From Lolium rigidum (taxonomy: Eukaryota > Streptophyta > Magnoliopsida > Poales > Poaceae), in assembly GCF_022539505.1 (NCBI RefSeq), contig NC_061510.1, forward strand, positions 400,936,249-401,000,248: a DNA stretch of 64,000 nt, written 5' to 3'. Positions 54,357 to 64,000 of this stretch are shown here, piece after piece. The notes under the pieces were generated by a model. That model searched no databases, had not been told where the DNA came from, and saw only the letters and a list, made by a program, of their open reading frames with translations. A program made the translations under genes and the position numbers. Each line of letters opens with the position of its first letter. The first letter of the stretch is position 1.

Positions 54357-56595
54357 TTTTTTTTAGATCAACAGGGGTCGCCCCCCAGCTCCATTTTCAT
54401 TGAAAAGAAGCCAAGTCTTTACAGGAGAAAACCAAAAACCAACGAAAATAACAGGTTTGCTGGGGAGATTGGCTGCCATCCCAACCAACTCCGAAATACC
54501 AGCAAAATCTGGAGTAATGTCCTTACATCAATACTAGGCAGACATCATCTAATCCCATTACAAAGCCAAACAGGTAAGGTAAGACCACACCCTAGCACAA
54601 CTCCATCTCATCACTCGCCAGAAGACCTCTTTTTCTCCTGGCATTCCTTGGGCCTTCTCCATTTTTTCACAGAGGTGATCAGGTGACCACATGGATCTTG
54701 TGGGATTCGCCAGGATTGTCCAGGAGGTAGGTCAGCGTCGCCCGGTCTTCATAGCTTGAGTTCCAGGAAGAAATCTAATCGAAGGATGGGCATCTCACCC
54801 CACTGGGAGGCAGAGAGGAGCTCTTAAATTGACTAGCAGCAGGTCCATGAATTGACCGTTTCTTCCAGATTCTAGCTCTTTGAAAGGTTTCAACCAATCC
54901 CGAAGGAGGAAGAGAACCCTTCGCCACACCTGTTTCACATTTATCCAAGTAGTTTTATTAAACACAAGACTATTTCTATTAAGCCATAAACCCCACAGAA
55001 CAGCAGAAGAAGCTACATTAAAATGCATGAATTTTTTGTTACAAAGCCATTTCGAAGCAATTGATTCAAAATTAGTAACATGCACTTCAAAAATTTCTTC
55101 AAACAGGTTCCAAATGGATTTAGCCACCACACATTTAAACATCAGATGATGAACTGACTCAAATTCAGAACACATCTCACAATTCATGGGTTTGGGAATA
55201 CCTCTAGCCCTCAGATTATCTCTAGTCATGATCTTATTCTGAGAAAAAAGCCACAGGAAGACTTGGATCCTATGAGGGATTTTCAGCTTCCAAACAGCAG
55301 GTAGATAGACTGGGGTAACACCCCTAAAATTAATGATAGCATACAAAGAACTAGATGAATAAACCCCAGATGAGGTGTACTGCCAGATCAATTGATCCTC
55401 ATCCTGAGAAAAAGAAATAGTTTTAGCAATCTCTAACAGCTCATACCATTGAGTCATCATATCCTCAGTGAAAGTTCTCCTAAAGGTACCTCTAATCTCC
55501 TGACCATCCTAGATATCAAAGATAGTTTTCTTTTGTTGGTTAGAAACAAAATAAAGATCCCAGAATTGAGTGGCCAAAGGGGAATTACCAAACCAAATAT
55601 CTTCCCATAACTTAATGGATTTACCATTCCCTACATGCCATTTATAACCAAACTTCACTGCCTTAGCTGCCCACATAACACCCTTCCAGAAGGTGGAAGG
55701 TTGAATGTCATGGCAGGACATAATGTTTGGGCTTTTAGTGTTATATTTAGCATCTAGAACTCTTTTCCACAGAGCCCGTTCACTCTGGATGTACCTCTTA
55801 ATCCAAGATCCTATCAAACAGATATTTAGGTCTTGGAGATTTAGAATACCTAACCCTCCAAAATCTTTTTTCATCCAAATGGAAGGCCAATTAGCTAAAT
55901 GAATTTTATGATTGCCTTCTTCATCATTCCACATAAAGTTGGTCATCTGTGTGTCAATCAGATGTAGAGCCCACTTTGGAAATTTGAAGAAGGAGAGAAG
56001 ATAGATGGGAATACTAGCTAAGCAAGATTGGATAAGAATTCTCTTGGCAGCAGAGGATACAAGTTTCCCCCTCCATCCAGTAATTCTTTTGAGAATGTTC
56101 TCAATGAGAGGTTGCAGATCCTCTCTTCTCAGCCTATCATAGTGCAGAGGAATACCTAGATATTTAACAAGGAAACCTCCCATGACACATTGAAAAATCT
56201 CCAGGAAAGGTTGAGTTTCATCAGTACCCATATTAATGGGAATGAGTTCACTTTTATGAAAATTTACCCTCATACCAGAAATCTGCTCAAAGCAGGTAAG
56301 AATCCATCTTAAGTTTAAAGCAACCCTAGTATCATTTTTAAGGAACATGAGGGTATCATCAACATATTGGAGACTAACAATCCCTCCAGGTAGGAAATTG
56401 GGACAGAGCCCACTAATCAAAACACCTTCTGTCCCTTTAACTAACATCCTAGAGAAAACATCTACAATACAATTGAATAAGAGAGAGGCAATGGGGTCTC
56501 CCTGTCTTAAACCCTTGCCAGTTAAGAGAGGGGCAATGATCGTTTCCAAATCATCACCTTCGGACCTTTCCAATGTACAGTACTCTTTTAGAACT
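54357..56595 (-). mobile_element. 5'-truncated LINE (L1-like) on the minus strand
   Basis: A T8 run at 54357-54364 is the poly(A) tail of a minus-strand element, followed by about 430 bp of 3' UTR and the C-terminal two thirds of ORF2. The frame ends abruptly near 56595, where typical 5' truncation occurred. Endonuclease and ORF1 are missing. The target duplication was not resolved. Confidence 0.85.
54795..56573 (-). pseudogene. LINE ORF2 fragment: reverse transcriptase and zinc-binding RT C-terminus
   Basis: The minus-strand frame contains GLRQGDPIASLLF and the catalytic QYVDDTLMFL box of non-LTR reverse transcriptase, then LVKYLGIPL and LLSFFKFPKW of the thumb region. The zf-RVT domain (KIPHRIQVFLWLF, CEMCSEFESVHHLMFKC) follows. 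One TAG at 55509-55511 interrupts it; both sides are in the same frame, so apart from this stop about 590 codons are open. In an intact LINE this enzyme nicks and copies at the target. The upstream endonuclease is missing, so the copy is dead. Confidence 0.88.
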
Positions 56596-58140
56596 CTCTG
56601 AAATTATGAAATATTGCTTTCTCTTTGATTTGAACGGTTCACCTGACAATTTCTTCATATTTTACAGGGCTGTGATCTGAACCAGAATGTCTGGTCTGTC
56701 AACATTCAGACCCAGCTAATTATAATAAAATGTAATTAGCTGATGAGTGATGAGTAACGTGTGCTGTCATCTGATCCAGGTCTTGCCTCTTGGAGACCTG
56801 CGTGCAACTTGACCAGAAAAGAGCATCTATATGTTCTAGACTGCACGCCGCCTAAACGTAAATTTATTTTCTTGATGTTCTTCTAGACTGGGCGTGGCTC
56901 CAAACCCACCTAATTGACGCACGCACCAAAAACCTCTCAGTCTCAGATGCAATGTATGTGGAATACATATAGCTGATTAATATGTGCCAGTGGAGTATTG
57001 GAGTGTTACATTCTAATAAACACGTGGCATAAATGCCCGAGAACACAAGGGGAAGTAACACAGGAAGGAACGAATCGTACGTACGACAGATGGAAAAGGA
57101 ACCGGTTAAGCAATAGCGCTGCAGGCGAGGTGCATTGCATGTCCCGCCTAACGACGTATTATGCTTGGAAATTTCAGAAACAAAACATAGCAGACGTCGA
57201 TGCATGGTAGTAATATATGTGCCACTAACAAATTGATATGTGGATGTAAAGGTCAGGTGCAATGGACCTGCATATTGACTCACGTGCGGCTAAGCTAGCG
57301 TGACCACGATTTGCGGTAGTATCATAATCCAATCGTCACACCACCTTGCCACCTTGCCCATTATTACCAGCTGAGTGGAGTGTGTAGCAGTGGCTACCAC
57401 GTACTAGCCGTTACTTCCACTTGATCACAAATATACTACTCCCTCGTTAGAAATATATATTAAAATTTAGATAAATTTGTGCCATACTTTTTGGGACAGA
57501 GAAGCAATTAGCTTTTTTAAGAACTACAAATATGATGCTTCCTCTAATTTAAATTAGTTGCCGCAGATTCAATAAATCTAGATATATTTAGGCAAAATAT
57601 TGTGCCATACTTGGAGCGGAGGGAGCAGAAGTACGTACTTCAAGGAAAAAAGTAAGCAATGATTACCGTTTTCAAATTCTACCGCCGTTCTTTTCTATAA
57701 AGCATATAAGTCTTCTAAAAGTGTAAGTCATCTATTTCTGATAAAGTTTATATGAAAGGTTATGTTCACCTACAATACTAAACAAATAAAATATTAAAAT
57801 ATATTTCACAATAGTCTAATCTTATCAACTTTGTACTAAATCCCCGACACTCCTAAATGGGACATTTTGAAGAAAAAAAATCCGCTAAATGAGATAATAT
57901 GTTTTACAAATATACAACAAAAAGGTAAAAAGTGAAATTCACTCAAGAAAATAGAAACTGGAAATATCTCTAACCCATGTTTGGATTTAGTGTAAATTTT
58001 GTGTATTACTGATATTTTGTTCAAGATTAAATCTTGGGTCCAGTGAATAAATCTTCTTATGGTACCTAAGAGATTTATCGTAACAAAACCAAAAGGGAGC
58101 AAATAGTGTTGATTTTCATGATAGAGCAACAGAAACTTGA
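56596..58140. other. Intergenic stretch with Stowaway debris
   Basis: No gene is seen. A Stowaway-like pair lies at about 57436-57627: CTCCCTCGTTAGAAATA at the left and GTGCCATACTTGGAGCGGAG at the right, with a second pair (CTTCCTCTAATTTAAATTAG) apparently inside. The remainder is AT-rich. Confidence 0.5.
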
Positions 58141-58599
58141 GAGCATCTCCACCGGCGCCCCATAAGGGTCCCGGTAGCGATTTGGGGCCGGCGTGGTTTT
58201 TGGGCTCGCGCCGGTGCGTCCCAAACGGCGTCGGCTAGTTTTCGAGCCCAATAGAATCATCGGCATCCCTGTGCCGGCCCCTTCGCGTAGGGCGGAATCG
58301 AGCGCGACGGCGCCTCGCGGCACGTCCGAAAACGAGCGTGGGCTCCGCCTGGCAGCTAGACGCACCAATTTTCCCACCTCCTTCCCACGCCCGAGCCGAC
58401 TCCCACCTCTCTAGATCGCCACCGTCGCCGTCGTCGTCGCGTCCCTGCTTTCAATAGACACTGTCGCCTGTCAAGGAACCTCCGTACATCGACACGGCTG
58501 CCACCCCCTCGACCGGCGGCCGTTGTTTCACTCGGAAAAGATCTCGCCGCCACCGCGGCACAACCGCCCCGCCCGCCAGGTATTCGTCTGATTGTCGCG

Positions 58600-59874
58600 A
58601 TGGACAGCGACGATGAGATGACGGTGCAGCTATTCACGGAGGAGCTGAACGCTGAGGCTATCCGACGGTAACAGCAGCAGTTGATTCTGATGAGCATGAT
58701 GCGCGTTCGCCAGCCTTTATTCGTCGTGCCTCGGCGCGGTAGCTCAAAGCCAGGCAAGAGGAGGAACATCAACCGACATCGTCAAGCTGGCGCAATGCTG
58801 CTAGACACCGACTACTTCAACGACGACGTGACTCATTCGCCCAAGGAATTTCGGCGCCGGTTTAGGATGAACAAGGAGATGTTCTTGAAGATTGTGCGTC
58901 AGGGAGTACGACAACTACTTCATGACCAAGCAAGATTGCACAGGTTTGTGGGGCTTCACCTCAATTCACAAGTGCATTGCTGCAATGCGATGTCTTGCAT
59001 ACGGAGCTTCTCCAGATACAACCAATGACTACCTAAGGATGGCAGAGTCGACATGTACATAGACTCTCTACAGGTTTTGCCGAGCCGTCATAGCAGTGTT
59101 TGCTAAAGACTATTTGAGAGCACCAAGAGAAGATGATACAGCTCGGATCCTGCAAAAAAAATACAGCAAGAGGATTTCCTGGGATGCTCGGAAGCATTGA
59201 CTGTATGCATCGGGGTTGGAAAATTGCCCTTTTTCTTGGCAGGGGATCTACAAGCATACTGGTGAGTGCAATGTCATTCTTGAGGCGGTGGCAGACCATG
59301 ACCTTTGGATTTGGCATGCATTTTTTGGCATGGCAGGAACAAACAATGATATCAACGTGTTGCAGCGCTCTCCAGTGTTTGCCAGGGTAGCTGAGGGACA
59401 AGCTCCTGCCGTGAACTTTGAGGTAAATGGCCACGCATACAACAATGGGTACTATCTAGCTGATGGTATCTACCCGATGTATGCTACATTTGTGAAGACA
59501 ATTCCCTCTCCATCAAACGAGATGAAAGCTTATTTTGATGGAATTGTCTTCACAAAATAAGCTTTCATCTCGTTTGATGGAGAGGGAATTGTCTTCACAA
59601 ATGTAGCATACATCGGGTAGATACCATCAGCAAGATAGTACCCATTGTTGTATGCGTGGCCATTTACCTCAAAGTTCACCATTGCGTGCTGCTTTTGGGG
59701 TGCTTTTGGGGTGCTTTCATCTCAGGATGTTGAGCATGCTTTTGGGGTGCTTCATCAGCGTTTCACCATTGTAAGATACCCTGCTCTCACTTGGTCTGAA
59801 TCTCAGATGTGGGAGGTGATGAACATCTATGTGATCATGCACAACATGATCATTGAGAGCGAGCACGACGAACC
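58600..59874 (+). pseudogene. PIF/Harbinger transposase (DDE superfamily) pseudogene
   Basis: A start at 58600 (MDSDDEMTVQLFTEELNAE) meets TAA at 58669-58671. The frame then reads RRRFRMNKEMFLKIVRQGV. After frameshifts near 58920-59200 come [13 protein letters not shown] with the first catalytic Asp and [20 protein letters not shown] with the second. A later segment, [20 protein letters not shown] and [19 protein letters not shown], holds the C-terminal part. Between them an inverted duplicate of the preceding 127 bases replaces or interrupts the coding sequence. The transposase would cut at TTA targets; this copy cannot. Confidence 0.85.
59411..59679. repeat. 127-bp near-perfect inverted repeat in the transposase gene
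   Basis: 59411-59537 and 59553-59679 are reverse complements with one mismatch (CTAGC against the complement of GCAAG), separated by a 15-base loop. The left arm is ordinary transposase coding sequence; the right arm is its inverted copy. Confidence 0.95.
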
Positions 59875-61628
59875 TGTAGGGATTCGTTGCATAGAAAACA
59901 AAAATATTCCTACCGCGAGAACGCAATCCAAGCCAAGATGCAATCTAGAAGACGGGAGCAACGAGGGGATGATCGAGACTCACCCTTGAAGATTTCCAAA
60001 GCCTACAAGAGTAGGCTCTTGTTGCTGCGGTAGACGTTCACTTGCCGCTTGCAAAAGCGCGTAGAAGATCTTGATCACGGTGCCACGATCGGGCAGCACC
60101 TCCGTACTCGGTCACACGTTCGGTGTTGATGAAGACGACGTCCTTCTCCCCGTTCCAGCGGGCAGCGGAAGTAGTAGCTTCTCCTTGAATCCGTCAGCAC
60201 GACGGCATGGTGGCGGTGGTGGTGGAGAACTCCGGCGGAGCTTCGCTAAGCGTGCGGGAGAGGTGGAGGAGAGAGGGGGCGGCTAGGGTTTGGGAGAGGG
60301 GGGCGCCGGCCACTTAAGGGTGCGGCCGGCCCCCTCCCCTATGCCCCTCATTATATAGGTGGATCCCCAAGTGTTGGACTACAAGTCTTCGAATAAGACC
60401 CCAACACAAGAACCTTCCATGTAGTAGGGAAACCTACCCAAGGTGGGACTCCCACTTGAGGTGGGATTCCCCCTTCCATGTAGGGGTGGCCGGCCCCTTA
60501 GGTGGAGTCCACCTTGGACTCCCCCACTAGGGTTGGCCGGCCATGGGAGGTGGAGTACCTTCGGGACTCCGCCTTCCAAATTGATTTCGTCCGAACTTTT
60601 TCTAGAACCTTCTAGAACCTTCCATAAAATCTTCTGGATCATTTTAAATCTTATAAAATGACTTCCTATATATGAATCTTATTCTCCGGACCAATCCGGA
60701 ACTCCTCGTGATGTCCGGGATCCCATCCGGGACTTCGAACAATACTTCGAACTCCATTCCATATTCAAGTTCTACCATTTCAACATCAAACCTTAATTGT
60801 GTCACCCTACGGTTCGCGAACTATGTGGACATGGTTGAGTACTCTCTCCGACCAATAACCAATAGCGGATCCGGAGATCCATAATGGCTCCCACATATTC
60901 AACGATGACTTTAGTGATCGAATGAACCATTCACATACGATACCAATTCCCTTTGTCACGCGATATTTTACTTGTCCGAGGTTTGATCATCGGTATCACT
61001 CTATACCTTGTTCAACCTCGTCTCCTGACAAGTACTCTTTACTCGTACCGTGGTATGTGGTATCTTATGAACTTATTCATATGCTTGCAAGACATTAGAT
61101 GACATTCCACCGAGAGGGCCCAGAGTATATCTATCCGTCATCGGGATGGACAAATCCCACTCGTTGATCCATATGCCTCAACTCATACTTTCCGGATACT
61201 TAATCCCACCTTTATAACCACCCATTTACGCAAAGTGGCGTTTGATGTAATCAAAGTACCTTTCCGGTATAAGTGATTTACATGATCTCATGGTCATAAG
61301 GACTAGGTAACTATGTATCGAAAGCTTATAGAAAATAACTTAATGACGTGATGTTATGCTACGCTTAATTGGGTGTGTCCATTACATCATTCATATAATG
61401 ATATAACCTTGTTATTAATACCATCCAATGTTCATGATTATGAAACTAATCATCCATTAATCAACAAGCTAGTTAAGAGGCATACTAGGGACTCTTTGTT
61501 GTTTACATATCACACATGTATCAATGTTTCGGTTAATACAATTATAGCATGGTATATAAACATTTATCATAAACATAAAGATATATAATAACCACTTTTA
61601 TTATTGCCTCTTGGGCATATCTCCAACA
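59875..61628 (-). repeat. 3' LTR of Copia E (BARE/Angela-like), minus strand
   Basis: Read on the minus strand it runs TGTTGGAGATATGCCCAAGA to CGAATCCCTACA, 1,754 bp. It is followed on its upstream side by a polypurine tract (AAGTGGGAGA) and the end of a Copia pol, so it is the 3' LTR. The start TGTTGGAGATATGCCC is like BARE/Angela/WIS LTRs known from Triticeae. It inserted into the PIF transposase. Confidence 0.87.
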
Positions 61629-61663
61629 TGCTCTCCCACTTGCACTAGAGTCAATAATCTAGA

Positions 61664-61825
61664 TTACATTGTAATGTACCTAACACCCATGGCATTCTGG
61701 TGTTGGTCATGCTTTGCCCTAGGGAGAGTTTTAGTCAACGGATCTGATACATTCAGATCAGTGTGTACTTTGCAAATCTTTACTTCTCCATCTTCGATGT
61801 ACTCGCGAATTGAGTGGTAACGCAG
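61664..61825 (-). pseudogene. pol: C-terminal end of Copia E pol (RNase H end)
   Basis: The minus-strand frame reads from RYHSIREYIEDGEVKICKV through DPLTKTLPRAKHDQH to GVRYITM and a TAA at 61664-61666. R/K-H-x-x-I-R-E and D-P-L-T-K-x-L are the hallmark end of Copia RNase H. It is uninterrupted over 53 codons but is cut at 61825 by Gypsy D; the rest of pol lies beyond the window. Confidence 0.88.
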
Positions 61826-63569
61826 TGATGTCTACGTTCCCCCTCCTTTCCTGTAGACAGTGTTGGGCCTCCAAGTGCAGAGGTTTGTAGAACAGCAGCA
61901 AGTTTCCCTTAAGTGGATACCCAAGGTTTATCGAACTCAGGGAGGAAGAGGTCAAAGATATCCCTCTCATGCAACCCCGCAACCACAAAGCAAGAAGTCT
62001 CTTGTGTCCCCAACACACCTAATAGGTGCACTAGTTCGGCGAAGAGATAGTGAAATACAGGTGGTATGAATAAGTATGAGCAGTAGCAACGGTGCCGTAA
62101 AAGTGCTTGGCGTATAGTTGATGGTGGTGGTATTGCAGCAAGTAGTAACGCAAGAAAATAGTAACAAGCAAGTAGTAACCCAGCAGTAGTAACGCAGCAG
62201 TAGTAAACAAGCAGTAGTAACTCAGCAGTATTTAGGAACAAGGCCTAGGGATTACACTTTCACTAGTGGACACTCTCAACATCGATCACATAACGTAACG
62301 TATAAATGCATACTCTACACTTTTGTTGGATGATGAACACATTGCGTAGGATTACACGAACCCTCAATGCCGGAGTTAACAAGCTCCACAATAATGCTCA
62401 TGTTTAAGTAACCTTTAGTGTAAGATAGATCAACGCTACTAAACCAAGTACTAGCATAGCATGCACACTCGTCACCTTCATGCATATGTAGGAGGAATAG
62501 ATCACATCAATATTATCATAGCAATAGTTAACTCCATAATCTACAAGAGATCATGATCATAGCATAAACCAAGTACTAGCACGGTGCACGCACTGTCACC
62601 TTTACACACATGCAGGAGGAATAAACTACTTTAATAACATATCACTAGAGTAGCACATAGATAGTAGTGATACAAACATGCTGCAATCATAAAGAGATAT
62701 AAATAAGCACCTCACTATGCCATTCAATGAGTAAGTATTCTGTGAAATCTAGCCTAAGAGACCCACACGGTGCACACACCGTCACCTTTACACACGTGGG
62801 ACGAGGAGTCTCCGGAGATCACATAAGTAAAACCCACTTGACTAGCATAATGACATCTAGATTACAAGCATCATCATATGAATCTCAATCATGTAGGGCA
62901 GCTCATGAGATTATTGTATTGACACACATAGGAGAGAGATGAACCACATAGCTACCGGTACAGCCCCGAGCCTCGATGGAGAACTACTCCCTCCTCATGG
63001 GAGCAGCAGCGGTGATGAAGATGGCGGTGGAGATGGCAGCGGTGTCGATGGAGAAGCCTTCCGGGGCACTTCCCCGTCCCGGCAGGGTGCCGGAACGAGA
63101 CTCCCGTCCCCGCATCTTGGCTTCGCGATGGCGGCGGCTCCGGCGGTGTTTCGTGGGTTTCGTCAATTGGTATCGGGTTTTCCGATCCAGGGGCTTTATA
63201 TAGGCGAAGAGGCGGCGCAGAGGGCCGACAGGGGGGCCACACCATAGGGCGGCGCGGCCCCTCTCCGGCCGCGCCAGCCTAGGGTTTGGTGGCCCCGTGG
63301 CCCCCTCTCGGTCCTTCCCGGTGTTCTGGATGCTTCCGATGAAAATAGGAACTTTGGCGTTGATTTCGTCCGATTCCGAGAATATTTCGTTACTAGGATT
63401 TCTGAAACCAAAAACAGCAGTAAAACGAGAACCGGCACTTCGGCATCTTGTTAATAGGTTAGTTCCGTAAAATGCACGAATATGACATAAAGTGTGCATA
63501 AAACATGTAGATAACATCAATAATGTGGCATGGAACACAAGAAATTATCGATACGTTGGAGACGTATCG
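61826..63569 (-). repeat. 3' LTR of Gypsy D
   Basis: On the plus strand it begins TGATGTCTACGTTCC and ends GACGTATCG; the final A of the terminal TCA-type end is changed to G. It is 1,744 bp, longer than the 1.51-kb LTRs of C, partly because of a repeat tract at 62140-62235 and a partial repetition of the GGTGCAC-CACC-GTCACCTTTACACAC segment near 62580-62800. Confidence 0.88.
62140..62235. repeat. Imperfect minisatellite AGTAGTAA-CGCAGC in the Gypsy D LTR
   Basis: Words of the type AGCAGTAGTAA recur about six times with variable spacers. The Gypsy C LTRs have only one or two such words at the same place (TTACTACG... near 16475 and 21490 on the opposite strand). Confidence 0.7.
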
Positions 63570-64000
63570 CATCCCCAAGCTTAGTTCTCGCTCGTCCCGA
63601 GCAGTGTAAAACGATAACAAAGATAATTTCTGGAGTGACATGCCATCATAAACTTGATCATACTATTTGTAAAGCATATGTAGTGAGTGCAGCGATCAAA
63701 ACAATGGTGATGACATGAGTAAACAAGTGAATCATAAAGCAAAGACTTTTCATGAATAGCATTTCAAGACAAGCATCAATAAGTCTTGCATAAGAGTTAA
63801 CTCATAAAGCAATAATTCAAAGTAAAGGTATTGAAGCAACACAAAAGAAGATTAAGTTTCAGCGGTTGCTTTCAACTTATAACATGTATATCTCATGGAT
63901 AGTTGTCAATGCAAAGCAATATAACAAATGCAATATGCAAATATGTAAGAATCAATGCACAGCTCACACAAGTGTTTGCTTCTTGAGATGGAGAGAAATA
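63570..64000 (-). other. Interior 3' end of Gypsy D
   Basis: The reverse complement starts with the polypurine core AAGCTTGGGGATGC next to the LTR and continues with GTTATCGTTTTAC-, CATGTCACTCCAGAAATTA- and CTTTATGAGTTAACTC-type words seen at 20090-20320 of Gypsy C. No gene is present. Confidence 0.8.

Larger units (their letters stand above)
58141..59874 (+). mobile_element. PIF/Harbinger element, right end cut off by Copia E
   Basis: The left end GAGCATCTCCACCGGCGCCC resembles the ends of the two PIF elements at 33114 and 34320. The interior carries a broken Harbinger-type transposase. The Copia LTR begins at 59875 within the transposase reading frame, so the rest of the element would lie beyond the Copia and Gypsy D insertions, outside the window. 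Confidence 0.8.
61826..64000 (-). mobile_element. Gypsy D: minus-strand copy of the Gypsy C family, runs off the window
   Basis: Its 3' LTR (61826-63569) is the reverse complement of the Gypsy C LTR with an extra repeat tract, and the adjoining interior (63570-64000) is the reverse complement of the end of the C interior. It interrupts Copia pol. The possible 5-bp target copy at the left is CGCAG (61821-61825); the right one is outside. Confidence 0.9.

Overview
The window looks like a gene-poor, repeat-dominated stretch of a grass nuclear genome, most likely Pooideae (wheat/barley/oat relatives). The reasons are Athila-lineage Gypsy elements with a tRNA-Asp primer site, a BARE/Angela-like Copia LTR, many Stowaway and PIF/Harbinger elements, LINEs, and only one kind of host gene. 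Family names are from memory and unverified.

Layout. 1-23329 is a nested TE stack. The outermost host is the right end of a CACTA transposon (8721-9931 plus 23186-23329, ending in the TIR TTTCTTGTAGTG). Gypsy A (1-8720, coding but badly broken) sits in or beside it. Gypsy B (9932-23180, target duplication CGCGA) is inserted in it, and Gypsy C (15317-21849, target duplication GGCCA) is inserted in the 3' LTR of B. B and C have no pol and are non-autonomous relatives of A. 23330-26430 has no recognisable gene; part of it looks like an old LTR.

26439-31883 and 37599-45846 are two tandem 13-exon squalene synthase genes. All exons, GT-AG junctions and both aspartate-rich motifs are present in each. 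They would perform the committed step from farnesyl diphosphate to sterols and triterpenes at the ER. The duplicated unit runs from just upstream of the ATG to about 4.8 kb (copy 1) or 3.5 kb (copy 2) past the stop. Each copy then gained its own TEs: two PIF-type elements, a LINE tail and MITEs in copy 1; a 2 kb intron-3 insertion, a Stowaway and a LINE-like retroposon in copy 2. Copy 2 also has a frameshifted, longer C-terminus.

49070-64000 is again TE territory: GC-rich LINE-like retroposons lacking reverse transcriptase, Stowaway MITEs (one split by a retroposon), a 5'-truncated LINE on the minus strand, a broken PIF/Harbinger transposase containing a near-perfect 127-bp hairpin, a minus-strand Copia 3' LTR with the tail of its pol, and a minus-strand Gypsy D (same family as C) running off the window.

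No convincing new multi-gene system was found. The observations most worth checking are the transposase hairpin, the biased CTG/CAG differences between repeat copies, and the altered tail of the second squalene synthase.
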